The position numbers and the translations under genes were made by a program. This document shows, piece after piece, positions 8,958-18,521 of a stretch of 33,665 nucleotides of DNA (the stretch's first letter is position 1; every line of letters starts with the position of its first letter). Under the pieces are notes generated by a model, which saw nothing but the letters and a program-made list of their open reading frames with translations, did not search any database and was not told where the DNA came from. Source of the stretch: Acidobacteriota bacterium (GTDB taxonomy: Bacteria; Acidobacteriota; Terriglobia; Terriglobales; Acidobacteriaceae); assembly GCA_021791935.1 (NCBI GenBank), contig JAJYVR010000005.1, positions 1 to 33,665 on the forward strand, read 5' to 3'.

Positions 8958-9509
8958 CACCACCCCTGTCGCCGGGTACCGGGTGCCCCAGGTTCGCGTA
9001 GTTGACCTGGGATTGAAAACATTCCGGTAACGGTGAAAGGCTCTAGCACTCCCTCTGGCGCACAAGCAGGCCGCGTCAGATTGTTTTCAGATTTACGCAT
9101 CCGCTTGCAGCATCGGAATGTCCGATGGCATGGATGCAAGTAGAAGTTTTTCTCGGTCAGGCAGATTCCAACCGAGACCAGGCAGGTTCGATCGAATGCA
9201 CGCATTGCACGCAACTGGACTGGAAACGGCCCCACCCTTCATGGGGGAAGCAGTGGCCACAAAGTCCGTGCGTGCCGTTCTTTCACGTCGCAGTCAAGAT
9301 TCTTCGCTTCCACCGCTATCCCGCCCCGGCGGGAGAGTTCCATTCTGGCCGAAAGCAAGTTTCACGTCCGCCGCGTCTTCAGAACAATCCCTCGATTCAA
9401 CCGCTCTCGTCCCGGTCGCCGCGCTCGGTACTCCCTAGCGCGCAAGAAATCTGCCTCGCCATACCCCGAGTCCGCGGCCTGCCACGGCTCCGGACTGGAA
9501 TGAGGCAGC

Positions 9510-12500
9510 ATGACAAAAGAAATTTATATCTCCAGCACCCCTCACGAAACCCGCCTCGCGGTTGTCGAAGACGACCAGCTCGCGGAAATCTATTATGAGC
9601 GCGAGAACGAGTACACCCTCGCCGGCTCCATTTACAAAGGCAAAGTCACCCGCGTCCTCCCCGGCATGCAGTCGGCCTTTGTCGATATCGGTTTGGAGCG
9701 CGATGCGTTCCTCTACGTCACCGACTTCGCCGAAGAACAGGAAGACGGCGAAGAATATGTTTCCCTCGCGCCCGGTTCTCGCGGCCGGGGGCGTTCGGCT
9801 GGCGGCCACCCCAATGGCGGTCGCGGCGCAGCCGATGCGGAACCGCAACCAGGCGGGGAAGACCCCGCATTTCGTTCTTCCGTCGAAAGAAAACCGGCAG
9901 GGAATCTGTCCGCCCGCGAAGCCTCCAGCGCGCCGGGCGACGAAGAGGGGCCGGGAGGACGGCGTTGGCGCGGTCGGCGCGGTCGGCGGCGCGGTCGCGG
10001 CGGACCAGGCGTCCACGAGCGTTCAGCTTCGCACCCTGCGACCGGATCCAGCGACCAGCGTACCGACGGCCCCGAAGCAACACAGTTTGCGACCGAGGCG
10101 GTCCCCGCCGAGGCCGATTTCGAAAGCCCGCATCAGGATTTCGCGACACCATCGGCCCCGCTCGCGCCGCAGCCGGAGCGTCCCCGGTCTTCGCATATCC
10201 GCCCCGAGCAAGCGCCTGTCGTTCTCCCTGGCGAATCGCTCTCCAAATATCGTCGCGGCGAGTCTCCCGCGCCTTCCGCGTCGGCGGCAACCCAGGAAAG
10301 ACAAACGCCAGTGCCGGCCCCCCAGCCGGCCTTCCAGCCTTCCAGCATGGTGGTAGGACCGCTGGCATGGGATGGCAGCGACGTGTTGCCGGGCGAATCC
10401 CTTTCCCGTCACATGCGCTCGGGGGAAGCGTCCTCGCCCAAGGCGGAAAGCTTCTCCTCGCTGGCAGCGGAGGTACGGCCGATTGTCGACGAGGCTCCTG
10501 CCCCCCAGCCTCCAGCCGAGACGCATCCCCCAGTCGATGAAACTCCCTTGCCCGTATTCGAGCGCGAGAGACCCGCACCGGCTTACACGGATCTGTCATC
10601 CCGATCGGAGTCCGCCACGGCGGACGAAGTGGAGGGCCCCGCGGTTTCCGAGAACTTTGAGCCCACCGAAGCGTCCGCGTCCTATCGCTTCGATCCCTCC
10701 ACGCCCAGCGCCTATCGGCAAAGCAGCGTCGCCGAACCGCCCGCGCCGGAATTTTCCAGCCACGAAACGGTTGCGGAGGCACAGCAAGAAGCCACGACCC
10801 ATCCTGGGCCGTTCCGCGGCGAGGTCGCTTCGATCGTCCAACCGGGGCATTCGCATCCAACCGTGGCAGGCGTTTCCTCCCAGACGGAAGCGATTGAATC
10901 CGTCCGCGCGCGCGGCGCGTCCGCTGGCACCGAAGACACCTCGACCGAGCAGGAAGAAAGCGCGCAAGAAGAGGACGCGACCTCCGATCGCGATGAGCAC
11001 GTCTTCGATCCCGGTCTCGGAAATCTGGAAGAGGAAATCATCGACGAAGATGAGCCGGAAGCCTATGCCGCGCAGAGTCCGCAGGATGAAGCCGAATACG
11101 ACGATCTGGTCGAAGAGACGCTCGATGTCCAGATGGACAGCGGCCTGCTCAGCGAGCTGGTGCGCGATCGGCACATTGAACAGCGCACCCGCTTCGACGA
11201 CGAAAACGCAGATGCATCGGCGGATGGCTTGGAAGTCGAGGAAGATCTCAGCGAAGACGAAGCCTTCACAGCCGAAATGGGCGAGATCGAGCTGGAAGAT
11301 GCTGCGGATTCCGCAGAGGACGAAGCGGAAGGGGACCAGCCCGCAAATGCGGATGCAACCCGCAGCCGTCCCAGCGGAGGCCGCAATGGACAGCGCGGAA
11401 ACCGCAGCCAGCAGCGTCGCGGCCAGCGTGGAGATGGCAGGATGCGTCGCGCCACCGCGCAAACCACCAACCTGCCCGCCATCACCGACCTGTTGAAGCC
11501 CAACCAGGAAATCCTGGTCCAGATCGCGAAGGAACCCATTGCGCGCAAAGGCGCGCGCATCACCAGCCACATCGCCTTGCCCGGTCGCTTCCTGGTCTTC
11601 ATGCCGACGGTGAATCATGTTGGCGTCTCCCGCAAAATTTCCTCCGATGAAGAACGTCAGCGGCTGAAGCACATTCTTCTCAGCGAAAAAGGGGCGGCCT
11701 CCGGCGGCTTTATCGTTCGCACCGCCGCTGCCACCGCCAGCGAGGAAGATCTTCGCGCCGACATTCGCTTCCTGCTGACCCTGTGGGCGGAGATTCGCCA
11801 GCGAGCGGAGAACGCCAAACCTCCGGCATTGATCTATCACGATCTCAGCCTGGTGGAACGCGTGCTGCGCGATCAGGTCACGGACAATTTCTCCTCCATC
11901 TGGGTCGACACCGAGGCGGACTACGAGCGGGTCCTGCGCTTTCTCGGCCGCTTTGAGCCCTCCCTGGTGCGGCGCGTCAAGCTCTACACCAAGGAAACGC
12001 CGCTGTTCGAGCAGTTCGGCATTCAGGAAGAAATCAACAATGCGCTGCGCTCCAAGGTGTGGCTCAAATCCGGCGGCTCCATCGTTATCAACCAGACCGA
12101 GGCGCTGGTGGCCATCGACATCAACACCGGAAAATACGTCGGCAAAACAGCGCGCCTGGAAGACACTATTCTCAAGACCAACCTCGACGCCATTCCAGAG
12201 ATTGTCCGCCAGATTCGTCTGCGCGATCTGGGCGGCATCATCGTCATCGACTTCATCGACATGGATGAACGCAGGAACCGCAATCGAGTGATGCTGGCGC
12301 TGGAAGACGCATTGAAGTCCGATCGCGCCCCATCGAAGGTCTTGCAGTTCAACGATTTCGGCCTGGTGGCGATCACGCGCAAACGCGTCAAGCAATCGCT
12401 GGAGCGCACTCTGTCCGTTCCTTGCTCCGTTTGCACCGGGACAGGCATGGTCAAAGGACCGCTGACGGTCTGCAATGAGATTTATGTCGAGTTGCGCAAG

Positions 12501-12674
12501 ATGTATCGTCAAATTGACCGCGGCGATATTCTCCTGCGTGTGAATCCAGAGGTCGTCAAGCAGTTGAAACAGTCAAATGGCCGCTGGCTCAGCGAGATGG
12601 AGGAAATGTCCGGCAAAACTGTCATTGTCAAAAGCGATGCCAGTCTGCATCCGGAGCAGTTCGATATTCAATAA
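9510..12674 (+). CDS. rng: Ribonuclease E/G family protein with about 580-aa insertion in the S1 domain
   Basis: N-terminal IYKGKVTRVLPGMQSAFVDIGLERDAFLYVTD; C-terminal QTEALVAIDINTGKYVG, LRDLGGIIVIDFIDMD and zinc-link CSVCTGTG match RNase E/G. Confidence 0.93.
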   Translation: MTKEIYISSTPHETRLAVVEDDQLAEIYYERENEYTLAGSIYKGKVTRVLPGMQSAFVDIGLERDAFLYVTDFAEEQEDGEEYVSLAPGSRGRGRSAGGHPNGGRGAADAEPQPGGEDPAFRSSVERKPAGNLSAREASSAPGDEEGPGGRRWRGRRGRRRGRGGPGVHERSASHPATGSSDQRTDGPEATQFATEAVPAEADFESPHQDFATPSAPLAPQPERPRSSHIRPEQAPVVLPGESLSKYRRGESPAPSASAATQERQTPVPAPQPAFQPSSMVVGPLAWDGSDVLPGESLSRHMRSGEASSPKAESFSSLAAEVRPIVDEAPAPQPPAETHPPVDETPLPVFERERPAPAYTDLSSRSESATADEVEGPAVSENFEPTEASASYRFDPSTPSAYRQSSVAEPPAPEFSSHETVAEAQQEATTHPGPFRGEVASIVQPGHSHPTVAGVSSQTEAIESVRARGASAGTEDTSTEQEESAQEEDATSDRDEHVFDPGLGNLEEEIIDEDEPEAYAAQSPQDEAEYDDLVEETLDVQMDSGLLSELVRDRHIEQRTRFDDENADASADGLEVEEDLSEDEAFTAEMGEIELEDAADSAEDEAEGDQPANADATRSRPSGGRNGQRGNRSQQRRGQRGDGRMRRATAQTTNLPAITDLLKPNQEILVQIAKEPIARKGARITSHIALPGRFLVFMPTVNHVGVSRKISSDEERQRLKHILLSEKGAASGGFIVRTAAATASEEDLRADIRFLLTLWAEIRQRAENAKPPALIYHDLSLVERVLRDQVTDNFSSIWVDTEADYERVLRFLGRFEPSLVRRVKLYTKETPLFEQFGIQEEINNALRSKVWLKSGGSIVINQTEALVAIDINTGKYVGKTARLEDTILKTNLDAIPEIVRQIRLRDLGGIIVIDFIDMDERRNRNRVMLALEDALKSDRAPSKVLQFNDFGLVAITRKRVKQSLERTLSVPCSVCTGTGMVKGPLTVCNEIYVELRKMYRQIDRGDILLRVNPEVVKQLKQSNGRWLSEMEEMSGKTVIVKSDASLHPEQFDIQ
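10594..10643 (+). repeat. REP-like palindrome copy 6, in frame inside rng CDS (degenerate)
   Basis: TGTCATCCCGATCGGAGTCCGCCACGGCGGACGAAGTGGAGGGCCCCGCG; internal stem GTCCGCC/GGCGGAC; translated in frame as LSSRSESATADEVEGPAV. Confidence 0.8.
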
Positions 12675-13044
12675 CGCGGCTCTGGACGTGGGGCGGGCCA
12701 AATGGAGGCGCACAAGTCCGCGTTCCTCCGTATGACCGTCCCATCGTCCCGCCCCGTGTCATGGAGACCTGTTTCGGCGATATCGAAATTTCGGGACCTA
12801 CGTTGCGCGATAGGAAACCGGGTTGCTGCATTTTACCGGAAACTTCCGCAACATTTTCCACGGGTGCCCGTCTAAACGGGGTTGGAAGGGATTCAGGAGC
12901 AGCAAACACGACGATTGTACCGGACGGACCTCCTGGAGCATCTCGCTAAAGTCCAGCGGCATCCGATTGAGCTGGATGCCTGGAATTGCACGGCTGGGAC
13001 CGCCCGGACGATCGGAAATGAGCATGGAGGATAACGAAGAATTT

Positions 13045-13899
13045 ATGAAGACTCTCAAGACAACATTGCGGACCGCTCTCAAACGAACCGGGTATGTGGC
13101 GTTGGCCTGTGGACTGCCTCTTGCTGCCGGCCTGCAGGCCCAGACGTATTCCAGCTCCAACGTCAGCTATACCCCCCAATACAACTCCCAGTCCAACCCT
13201 CAATACAACGCCCCCAGCCCGCAGTACAACGGAAGCTACAGCTACAGCCAGAATCAATACCAGGAGCCAGTGACCCCTCCCCGCTATAAGGGAGAAGGCT
13301 GGGGCAAACATTTTGTCTTTGAGGGCGGAGGCGGCGTTACGGCGCCTGCGGCCGGAACGCAAAAATTTGCGAACACGGGATTCAATGTCCTGCTGGGCGG
13401 GGGTCTAAGGTTCAACGATCGTCTCAGCCTGCTTGCGGAATGGAATTTCAATCGCATGGGGGTCCCCACGGATCTCGCCATCTCCACCGCCCAGGTTCCC
13501 GGAGGCAATGAGCATATCTGGACAGCCATGCTCAATCCGAAATTCGATTATATTCGTGGCAGCAGAGTGGATGGATACGTCATCGGCGGTGGCGGGTTCT
13601 CACGCCAGCTCACTACGTTTACAGCGCCGGTCCTCGTGCCGTGCGGGTATGGCTACGGTTACGGCTATGGTTATGGCTATGGTTACGGCGGTTGCTCAGG
13701 CAGCGTCAATGTCGCCCATGAGTCCAGCAATCAGGGGATGTTCGACGTCGGGACCGGCGTGGAATTCCGCTTCTCATCCTATAGTCGCTTTAAGCTTTTT
13801 GTAGAAGGTCGATACGAGAAGTTTTACACCCACAAGAGCAATCTCCCGCCCGGATACAACGCCGCGCTTGTCCCGGTAATGATCGGCGTCCGCTGGTAA
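13045..13899 (+). CDS. Secreted/outer-membrane beta-barrel-like protein (ORF open from 12823; ATG at 13045 gives signal peptide)
   Basis: MKTLKTTLRTALKRTGYVALACGLPLAAGLQAQ signal-like start; GGGLRFNDRLSLLAEWNFNRMG; C-terminal ALVPVMIGVRW aromatic end typical of barrels. Confidence 0.7.
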   Translation: MKTLKTTLRTALKRTGYVALACGLPLAAGLQAQTYSSSNVSYTPQYNSQSNPQYNAPSPQYNGSYSYSQNQYQEPVTPPRYKGEGWGKHFVFEGGGGVTAPAAGTQKFANTGFNVLLGGGLRFNDRLSLLAEWNFNRMGVPTDLAISTAQVPGGNEHIWTAMLNPKFDYIRGSRVDGYVIGGGGFSRQLTTFTAPVLVPCGYGYGYGYGYGYGYGGCSGSVNVAHESSNQGMFDVGTGVEFRFSSYSRFKLFVEGRYEKFYTHKSNLPPGYNAALVPVMIGVRW

Positions 13900-13921
13900 C
13901 CCTCGAACGTTGCATTCCCCC

Positions 13922-13952
13922 AAAAGCGCGCTCTTCGGAGCGCGCTTTTTTT
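13922..13952. terminator. Rho-independent (possibly bidirectional) terminator between convergent genes
   Basis: AAAAGCGCGCTC-TTCG-GAGCGCGCTTTTTTT: 12-bp stem, UUCG tetraloop, T-run. Confidence 0.88.
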
Positions 13953-13956
13953 GACC

Positions 13957-15666
13957 CTACACGCCCACGGGAAACGGTTTTGGCGAGGACTCGTCCGGAT
14001 TGGCAACTCCCGTCCGAAAGCGGTCGAACATCCCCTGCGACACGCTCAACACCGCCGTATAGCCATAGCCGAACATGAACAGAAACAAGAATGGAATGGT
14101 AATGTAGTTCGCGTTCGAGAAGGCATACCAGATCGTCAGGGCAAAGTACCCGCTGATCAGCATTTCCACTACCGGCAACAGGCCCAGGCGCTTACGATAT
14201 TTCGCCGCCTGCGACTTCTCGCCGCGCTTCTCCACCCGGTACTTCGGCGTCCGTTTGAACGGGCTCTTGATTCCGAACAATGCCTCCAACACGGCCCTGG
14301 CGTTGGTCAAAGTCAGACCGATGCCGCCCAGCGCCAGCACAAACGGCAGGTACAGCAACGCGCGATACCATTTGCCCGGATACAGTTCCTTCTGCGAGAT
14401 CAGATAGAACGAGGAAACCGAAAAAGTCGATGCCATAAACAGCGGCAAATCGATATACAGCATCTGAAACCATCCCTGATAGAAACGGATGATCATCGCC
14501 GGCATCAGCAAAATGGAAAGCAGCACCATCAATGGATAGCTGATGTTGGCCGTCAAGTGGTAAAAGGTCTCCAGCTTCACATGAAAGGGCAACTTGGCGC
14601 GAAACACCTGCGGCAGTATCTTCTTTGAAGTCTGGATCAGGCCCTTGGACCATCGCGCCTGCTGCGTCTTGAATGCCGTCATTTCAATCGGCAGTTCCGC
14701 CGGACACTCCACGTCCTGCAGATACTTGAAGCGCCATCCCTTCAATTGCGCCCGATAGCTCAGGTCGGTGTCTTCGGTCAGCGTGTCATGCTGCCAGCCT
14801 CCGGCCTCATCAATCGCCTCGCGACGCCACATGCCCGCCGTGCCGTTGAAGTTGAAAAACACTCCGCAGCGCGACCGCCCGCCGTGTTCCAGCACAAAAT
14901 GCCCGTCCAGCAGGATCGCTTCCACCTGGGTCAAAAAACTGTAGTCGCGATTCAGGTGCGTCCATCGCGTCTGCACCATGCCAATCTTCGCATCGGAAAA
15001 GTGATGTACCACCTTCATCAGCCAGTCCGGCGAAGGCACAAAGTCGGCGTCGAACATGGCGATCAGCCCGCCCTTCGCGGTCTTCAACCCATTGTCCAGC
15101 GCGCCCGCCTTGTATCCATGTCGATTGGCGCGATGGATGTACTCAATCGGCTGAGGCTCGCCATGCAATCCGCTCCGATAGCGCTCCACCACAGCCGCCG
15201 CCACCTCTTGCGTCTCGTCCGTCGAGTCGTCCAGTACCTGGATTTCCAGCCGGTCGCGCGGATAATCGAGCCGGCAGCACGCGTCCACCAGCCGGTCAAT
15301 CACAAACTGCTCGTTGAAGATCGGCAGCTGCACCGTAATGAACGGCAGCTCGGTGAACTTCTCCGGCGCTTCGTGGGTCGCGTTCTTTTTGTAACGGTAG
15401 TAGAGCCACACCAGTTGATAGCGATGGATTCCGTAGAACGCCAGAATGGTCATCAGCAGAAAATATGGGACCAGCAACGAGGCGTCAAACCAGTTCCAGG
15501 CGTAGAGATGGCCGAAGACCTGGTTGGCGACCTGCTGCTCATGCAGGTAATGCATCAGCCCATGGCGCGGCGCAAACAGCACCGAACAAAGCGCTCCACG
15601 ACCGGCCAGCGCCGACCCGGAGATGGATCCATGGTCCCAGACTGAAGCAATGGACATCAACGGCAT
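13957..15666 (-). CDS. Membrane glycosyltransferase family 2, cellulose-synthase/glucomannan-synthase-like (ORF open to 15861; likely start MPLMSIAS)
   Basis: PFITVQLPIFNEQFVIDRLVDACCRLDYPRDRLEIQVLDDSTDET, AMFDADFVPSP, TEDTDLSYRAQLKGW, QQARWSKG (QxxRW) motifs. Confidence 0.88.
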   Translation of the reverse strand: MPLMSIASVWDHGSISGSALAGRGALCSVLFAPRHGLMHYLHEQQVANQVFGHLYAWNWFDASLLVPYFLLMTILAFYGIHRYQLVWLYYRYKKNATHEAPEKFTELPFITVQLPIFNEQFVIDRLVDACCRLDYPRDRLEIQVLDDSTDETQEVAAAVVERYRSGLHGEPQPIEYIHRANRHGYKAGALDNGLKTAKGGLIAMFDADFVPSPDWLMKVVHHFSDAKIGMVQTRWTHLNRDYSFLTQVEAILLDGHFVLEHGGRSRCGVFFNFNGTAGMWRREAIDEAGGWQHDTLTEDTDLSYRAQLKGWRFKYLQDVECPAELPIEMTAFKTQQARWSKGLIQTSKKILPQVFRAKLPFHVKLETFYHLTANISYPLMVLLSILLMPAMIIRFYQGWFQMLYIDLPLFMASTFSVSSFYLISQKELYPGKWYRALLYLPFVLALGGIGLTLTNARAVLEALFGIKSPFKRTPKYRVEKRGEKSQAAKYRKRLGLLPVVEMLISGYFALTIWYAFSNANYITIPFLFLFMFGYGYTAVLSVSQGMFDRFRTGVANPDESSPKPFPVGV

Positions 15667-15898
15667 CGCCGCAAAATGGGCCTCCACAGAAGTATGCTGT
15701 TCGCCTAATTGTACGCGACAGAAAATCCCTGGCTGAAAACGCAACTCCGGTTTTCCGTGACACACTGCCCGGGTGCGTCCTGCATTTTCCCGGACAGCGT
15801 ATGTCATGGGCGCCCCATCCCTCGCGCCTTTACGAAGGGTGGGACAAAACAATGCCGACATTACAGTGTGAGTGAAAATGTTCTAGAATTCGCAGCAA

Positions 15899-16492
15899 GT
15901 GAGCGCCTTCACGCCCAGTACAATTGCGGCCATCATCGTCGCCGCCAGCTTTGCCGCCGGGCTCAACGTCTACGCGACGGTGCTCACCCTCGGCTTGCTG
16001 GCGCACACCCCTTGGGTCGTCCTGCCACCCGGTCTGGAAATTCTTGGCAACTGGATCGTCATCGCCGTCAGCGGAGCCTTATTTGTCGCCGAATTCATCG
16101 CCGACAAAATTCCCGGCCTCGATATGGTGTGGAACGCGCTGCACACCTTCATCCGCGTCCCGGTCGCAGGGCTGCTTGCCTATCGCGCCAGCTCTCACCT
16201 GTCGCCGGAAATGCAATTGTTGGCTACCTTGGGCGGCGCTGCCATCGCCATGGTGGCGCATAGCTCGAAAATCGCGGTCCGCGCCGTGGTCACGCCCAGT
16301 CCCGAGCCCATCTCGAACATCACCCTCAGCGCCGGCGAGGACGGCATCGCCATCGGCCTGACGTGGCTGGTGACGCAGCATCCCTGGACCGCTGCCAGCG
16401 TTGCCATCGCCTTCATTGTGATTGCGCTGCTGATGACGCGCTGGGTGGTCCGGGCCCTCCGCCGCACCTGGGCCCGCCTGCAAACCATCTGA
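15899..16492 (+). CDS. DUF4126-like membrane protein (GTG start)
   Basis: SFAAGLNVYATVLTLGLL...DKIPGLDMVWNALHTFIRVPVAGLLAYRA; polytopic. Confidence 0.7.
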   Translation: MSAFTPSTIAAIIVAASFAAGLNVYATVLTLGLLAHTPWVVLPPGLEILGNWIVIAVSGALFVAEFIADKIPGLDMVWNALHTFIRVPVAGLLAYRASSHLSPEMQLLATLGGAAIAMVAHSSKIAVRAVVTPSPEPISNITLSAGEDGIAIGLTWLVTQHPWTAASVAIAFIVIALLMTRWVVRALRRTWARLQTI

Positions 16493-16532
16493 ACGAAGAT
16501 TCTTGCTGCGGCCACATTCGCAAGCTGCAGCG

Positions 16533-16964
16533 TCATTTTGCGAATCTTCTCAGAAACTCCGCGGGCCGCAGGATTCGTACTCCGCAAAGAATCTTGCCAA
16601 AATATATCCCGAAATGTTGAATGTCGCCAGTCAACAAAAAGTCTGACTCTGCGGCAACAGCGCCAGCAAGGATGGGACGGTCCTTGTCCGGCAATTCGAT
16701 GCCCGCCAACTTATCCTGTGTTCTCGCGTCGATTCCCAATGCATCTGTGGCGATTTCTACGCCTTCAAGCAGGTCTCGCAGGCGTGATTGTTGGTCTTCC
16801 TGGTCGAGGTTGTTGGCCGCTTCTTGCGCTGCGTACACGGACGTTACGAGCCGAACGCGGTGCAGTTTCCATAGGACCGCAAGGCCAGCCTGCTCACGAT
16901 ACGCCGCCGAAAACAGAACATTCGCATCCAGGAAAACTCGGCAATCGTGTTTTGGGCGCGGCAT
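16533..16964 (-). CDS. PIN-domain protein, putative VapC-type toxin
   Basis: MPRPKHDCRVFLDANVLFSAAYREQ...DKDRPILAGAVAAESDFLLTGDIQHFG: PIN acidic residues (DAN, D.PIL, TGD). ORF open to 17012; ATG at 16964 lies just after the antitoxin stop. Confidence 0.82.
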   Translation of the reverse strand: MPRPKHDCRVFLDANVLFSAAYREQAGLAVLWKLHRVRLVTSVYAAQEAANNLDQEDQQSRLRDLLEGVEIATDALGIDARTQDKLAGIELPDKDRPILAGAVAAESDFLLTGDIQHFGIYFGKILCGVRILRPAEFLRRFAK

Positions 16965-16968
16965 CGAT

Positions 16969-17256
16969 TTAAGCTGGACGCCGATGCCGAATCTTCCGTG
17001 GAGAGAGCGCAAGTTTGCGCACTTCTTTTACTGCCTGCGCATAGTCTTCAACATCCACAGCATTATTCAGCAGGAATTCCGCCTTGCGCTCGTCTGTATA
17101 TCGCTCCACCGGCACCGCTACCGCGGGTCGCAGCAGAATTCCGCCGCCTTGTTCCTCCGCGATCAGCAGCGTGCCTTCCTTCAGACCAAACCTCTCTCGT
17201 AGCTTGGCGGGGACCACAATGGTGCCCCGCTTCCCAACCCGACTGGTTTCCATCAA
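16969..17256 (-). CDS. AbrB/MazE-type antitoxin (SpoVT-AbrB domain)
   Basis: TSRVGKRGTIVVPAKLRERFGLKEGTLLIAEEQGGGILLRPA: swapped-hairpin AbrB motif; immediately upstream of PIN gene. Confidence 0.83.
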   Translation of the reverse strand: MMETSRVGKRGTIVVPAKLRERFGLKEGTLLIAEEQGGGILLRPAVAVPVERYTDERKAEFLLNNAVDVEDYAQAVKEVRKLALSPRKIRHRRPA

Positions 17257-17371
17257 AATGCCTCTTTTTCAGAATATCAGACAATCGGACATTATGAACT
17301 TCTGGAAGACCGATATACCCAGGCAAGAATTTGCGCCGAGTCTCTGGGATGGAAGAGTCGGCGGAGGCCGC

Positions 17372-18418
17372 CTAGTTTAGAAACATTGTCCGATAGAGGG
17401 TGTCGCGCTGGACGGGCTTGAATCCGGCATCTCGGATAATGCGGCGCAGTTCTTCTTCCGTGGTGTGGTTCGCCGTCCCCGCCGCCTTCACCACATTTTC
17501 TTCCAGCATCACCGAACCGACATCGTTACCGCCGAAGCGCAACCCCATCTGCAGCACCTTCAGCCCCTGCGTCACCCAGCTCGACTGCACATTCAGGATG
17601 TTGTCCAGATACAGCCGCGAAATTGCCAGCACCTTCAGATATTCGACCGATGTCGCCTCGTCCCAGCCACGCCCGCCCAGCGCCGTGTTGTGCGGCTGAA
17701 AACTCCATGGGATAAACGCCGTGAATCCGCCCGTCTCGTCCTGCAGGCGGCGCAGCGTTTCAAAGTGGTTCACACGCTGCTCAAACGTCTCGCCCACGCC
17801 AAACATCATGGTCGCGGTGGTGCGCATTCCCAATTGATGCGCGGTGCGATGCACCAGCACCCACTCATCCGTGCCGCACTTCAGCCGAGCAATCCGATGC
17901 CGCACTTCATCGTCGAGAATCTCCGCCCCGCCGCCGGGAATCGAATCCAGGCCCGCATCGCGCAACCGCGCAATCGTGTCCCGCACCGACAGCCCGCTGT
18001 ATTCCGCAATCGCCAGAATCTCCGACGCGGAAAAACAATGCAGCCAGATGGAAGGGAAGCGCTGTTTAATGCCCGTCAGCAACCGCTCAAACCAATCGAT
18101 CTTCAAATCAGGATGCAGCCCGCCCTGCATCAGCACGCCCGTCCCGCCCATCTCCACGGTCTCGCGAATCTTGTCGTAAATCGTATCGAAGTCGAGAATG
18201 TATCCCTCCGCCGCGAGCTTGCCTTTCAGCGGGCGATAGAAGGCGCAGAACGTGCAGTATTCCGTGCAGAAATTTGTGTAATTGATGTTGCGGTCGATGA
18301 TGTAGGTGACCACGCCCTCCGGATGCAGCCTGCGCCGCACCGCGTTGGCTTCCATGCCCAGCCCAATCAAGTCGTCCGACGCAAATGCGTCCAGAGCCTG
18401 CTGTCGCGTGATCCCCAT
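17372..18418 (-). CDS. mqnC: Cyclic dehypoxanthinyl futalosine synthase (radical SAM, futalosine menaquinone pathway)
   Basis: NINYTNFCTEYCTFCAFYR (CxxxCxxC), GGTGVLMQGGLHPDLKIDWFERLL, SIPGGGAEIL; MqnC-like. Confidence 0.9.
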   Translation of the reverse strand: MGITRQQALDAFASDDLIGLGMEANAVRRRLHPEGVVTYIIDRNINYTNFCTEYCTFCAFYRPLKGKLAAEGYILDFDTIYDKIRETVEMGGTGVLMQGGLHPDLKIDWFERLLTGIKQRFPSIWLHCFSASEILAIAEYSGLSVRDTIARLRDAGLDSIPGGGAEILDDEVRHRIARLKCGTDEWVLVHRTAHQLGMRTTATMMFGVGETFEQRVNHFETLRRLQDETGGFTAFIPWSFQPHNTALGGRGWDEATSVEYLKVLAISRLYLDNILNVQSSWVTQGLKVLQMGLRFGGNDVGSVMLEENVVKAAGTANHTTEEELRRIIRDAGFKPVQRDTLYRTMFLN

Positions 18419-18521
18419 GGCCCTAGTTTACCCGTTACGCTGGGACCTTGCACTCCGTACCGTCGGCGTCCCAACATCCCGCGCGGGTACGGCGTTCGCC
18501 GCACAACCATCCGCAAGCCAG

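Noticed and set aside
8988-9010. Weak stem CCAGGT...ACCTGG downstream of rodA
   Set aside because: Only 6 bp with an 11-nt loop and no T-run; not convincing as a terminator.
9125-9598. 157-aa ORF in the rodA-rng gap
   Set aside because: Overlaps the rng start, no recognisable motif or clear ribosome-binding site; more likely a long 5' leader or non-coding gap.
10596-12512. 638-aa minus-strand ORF opposite rng
   Set aside because: Antisense shadow of the RNase E/G frame; its sequence mirrors the sense coding strand and shows no domain.
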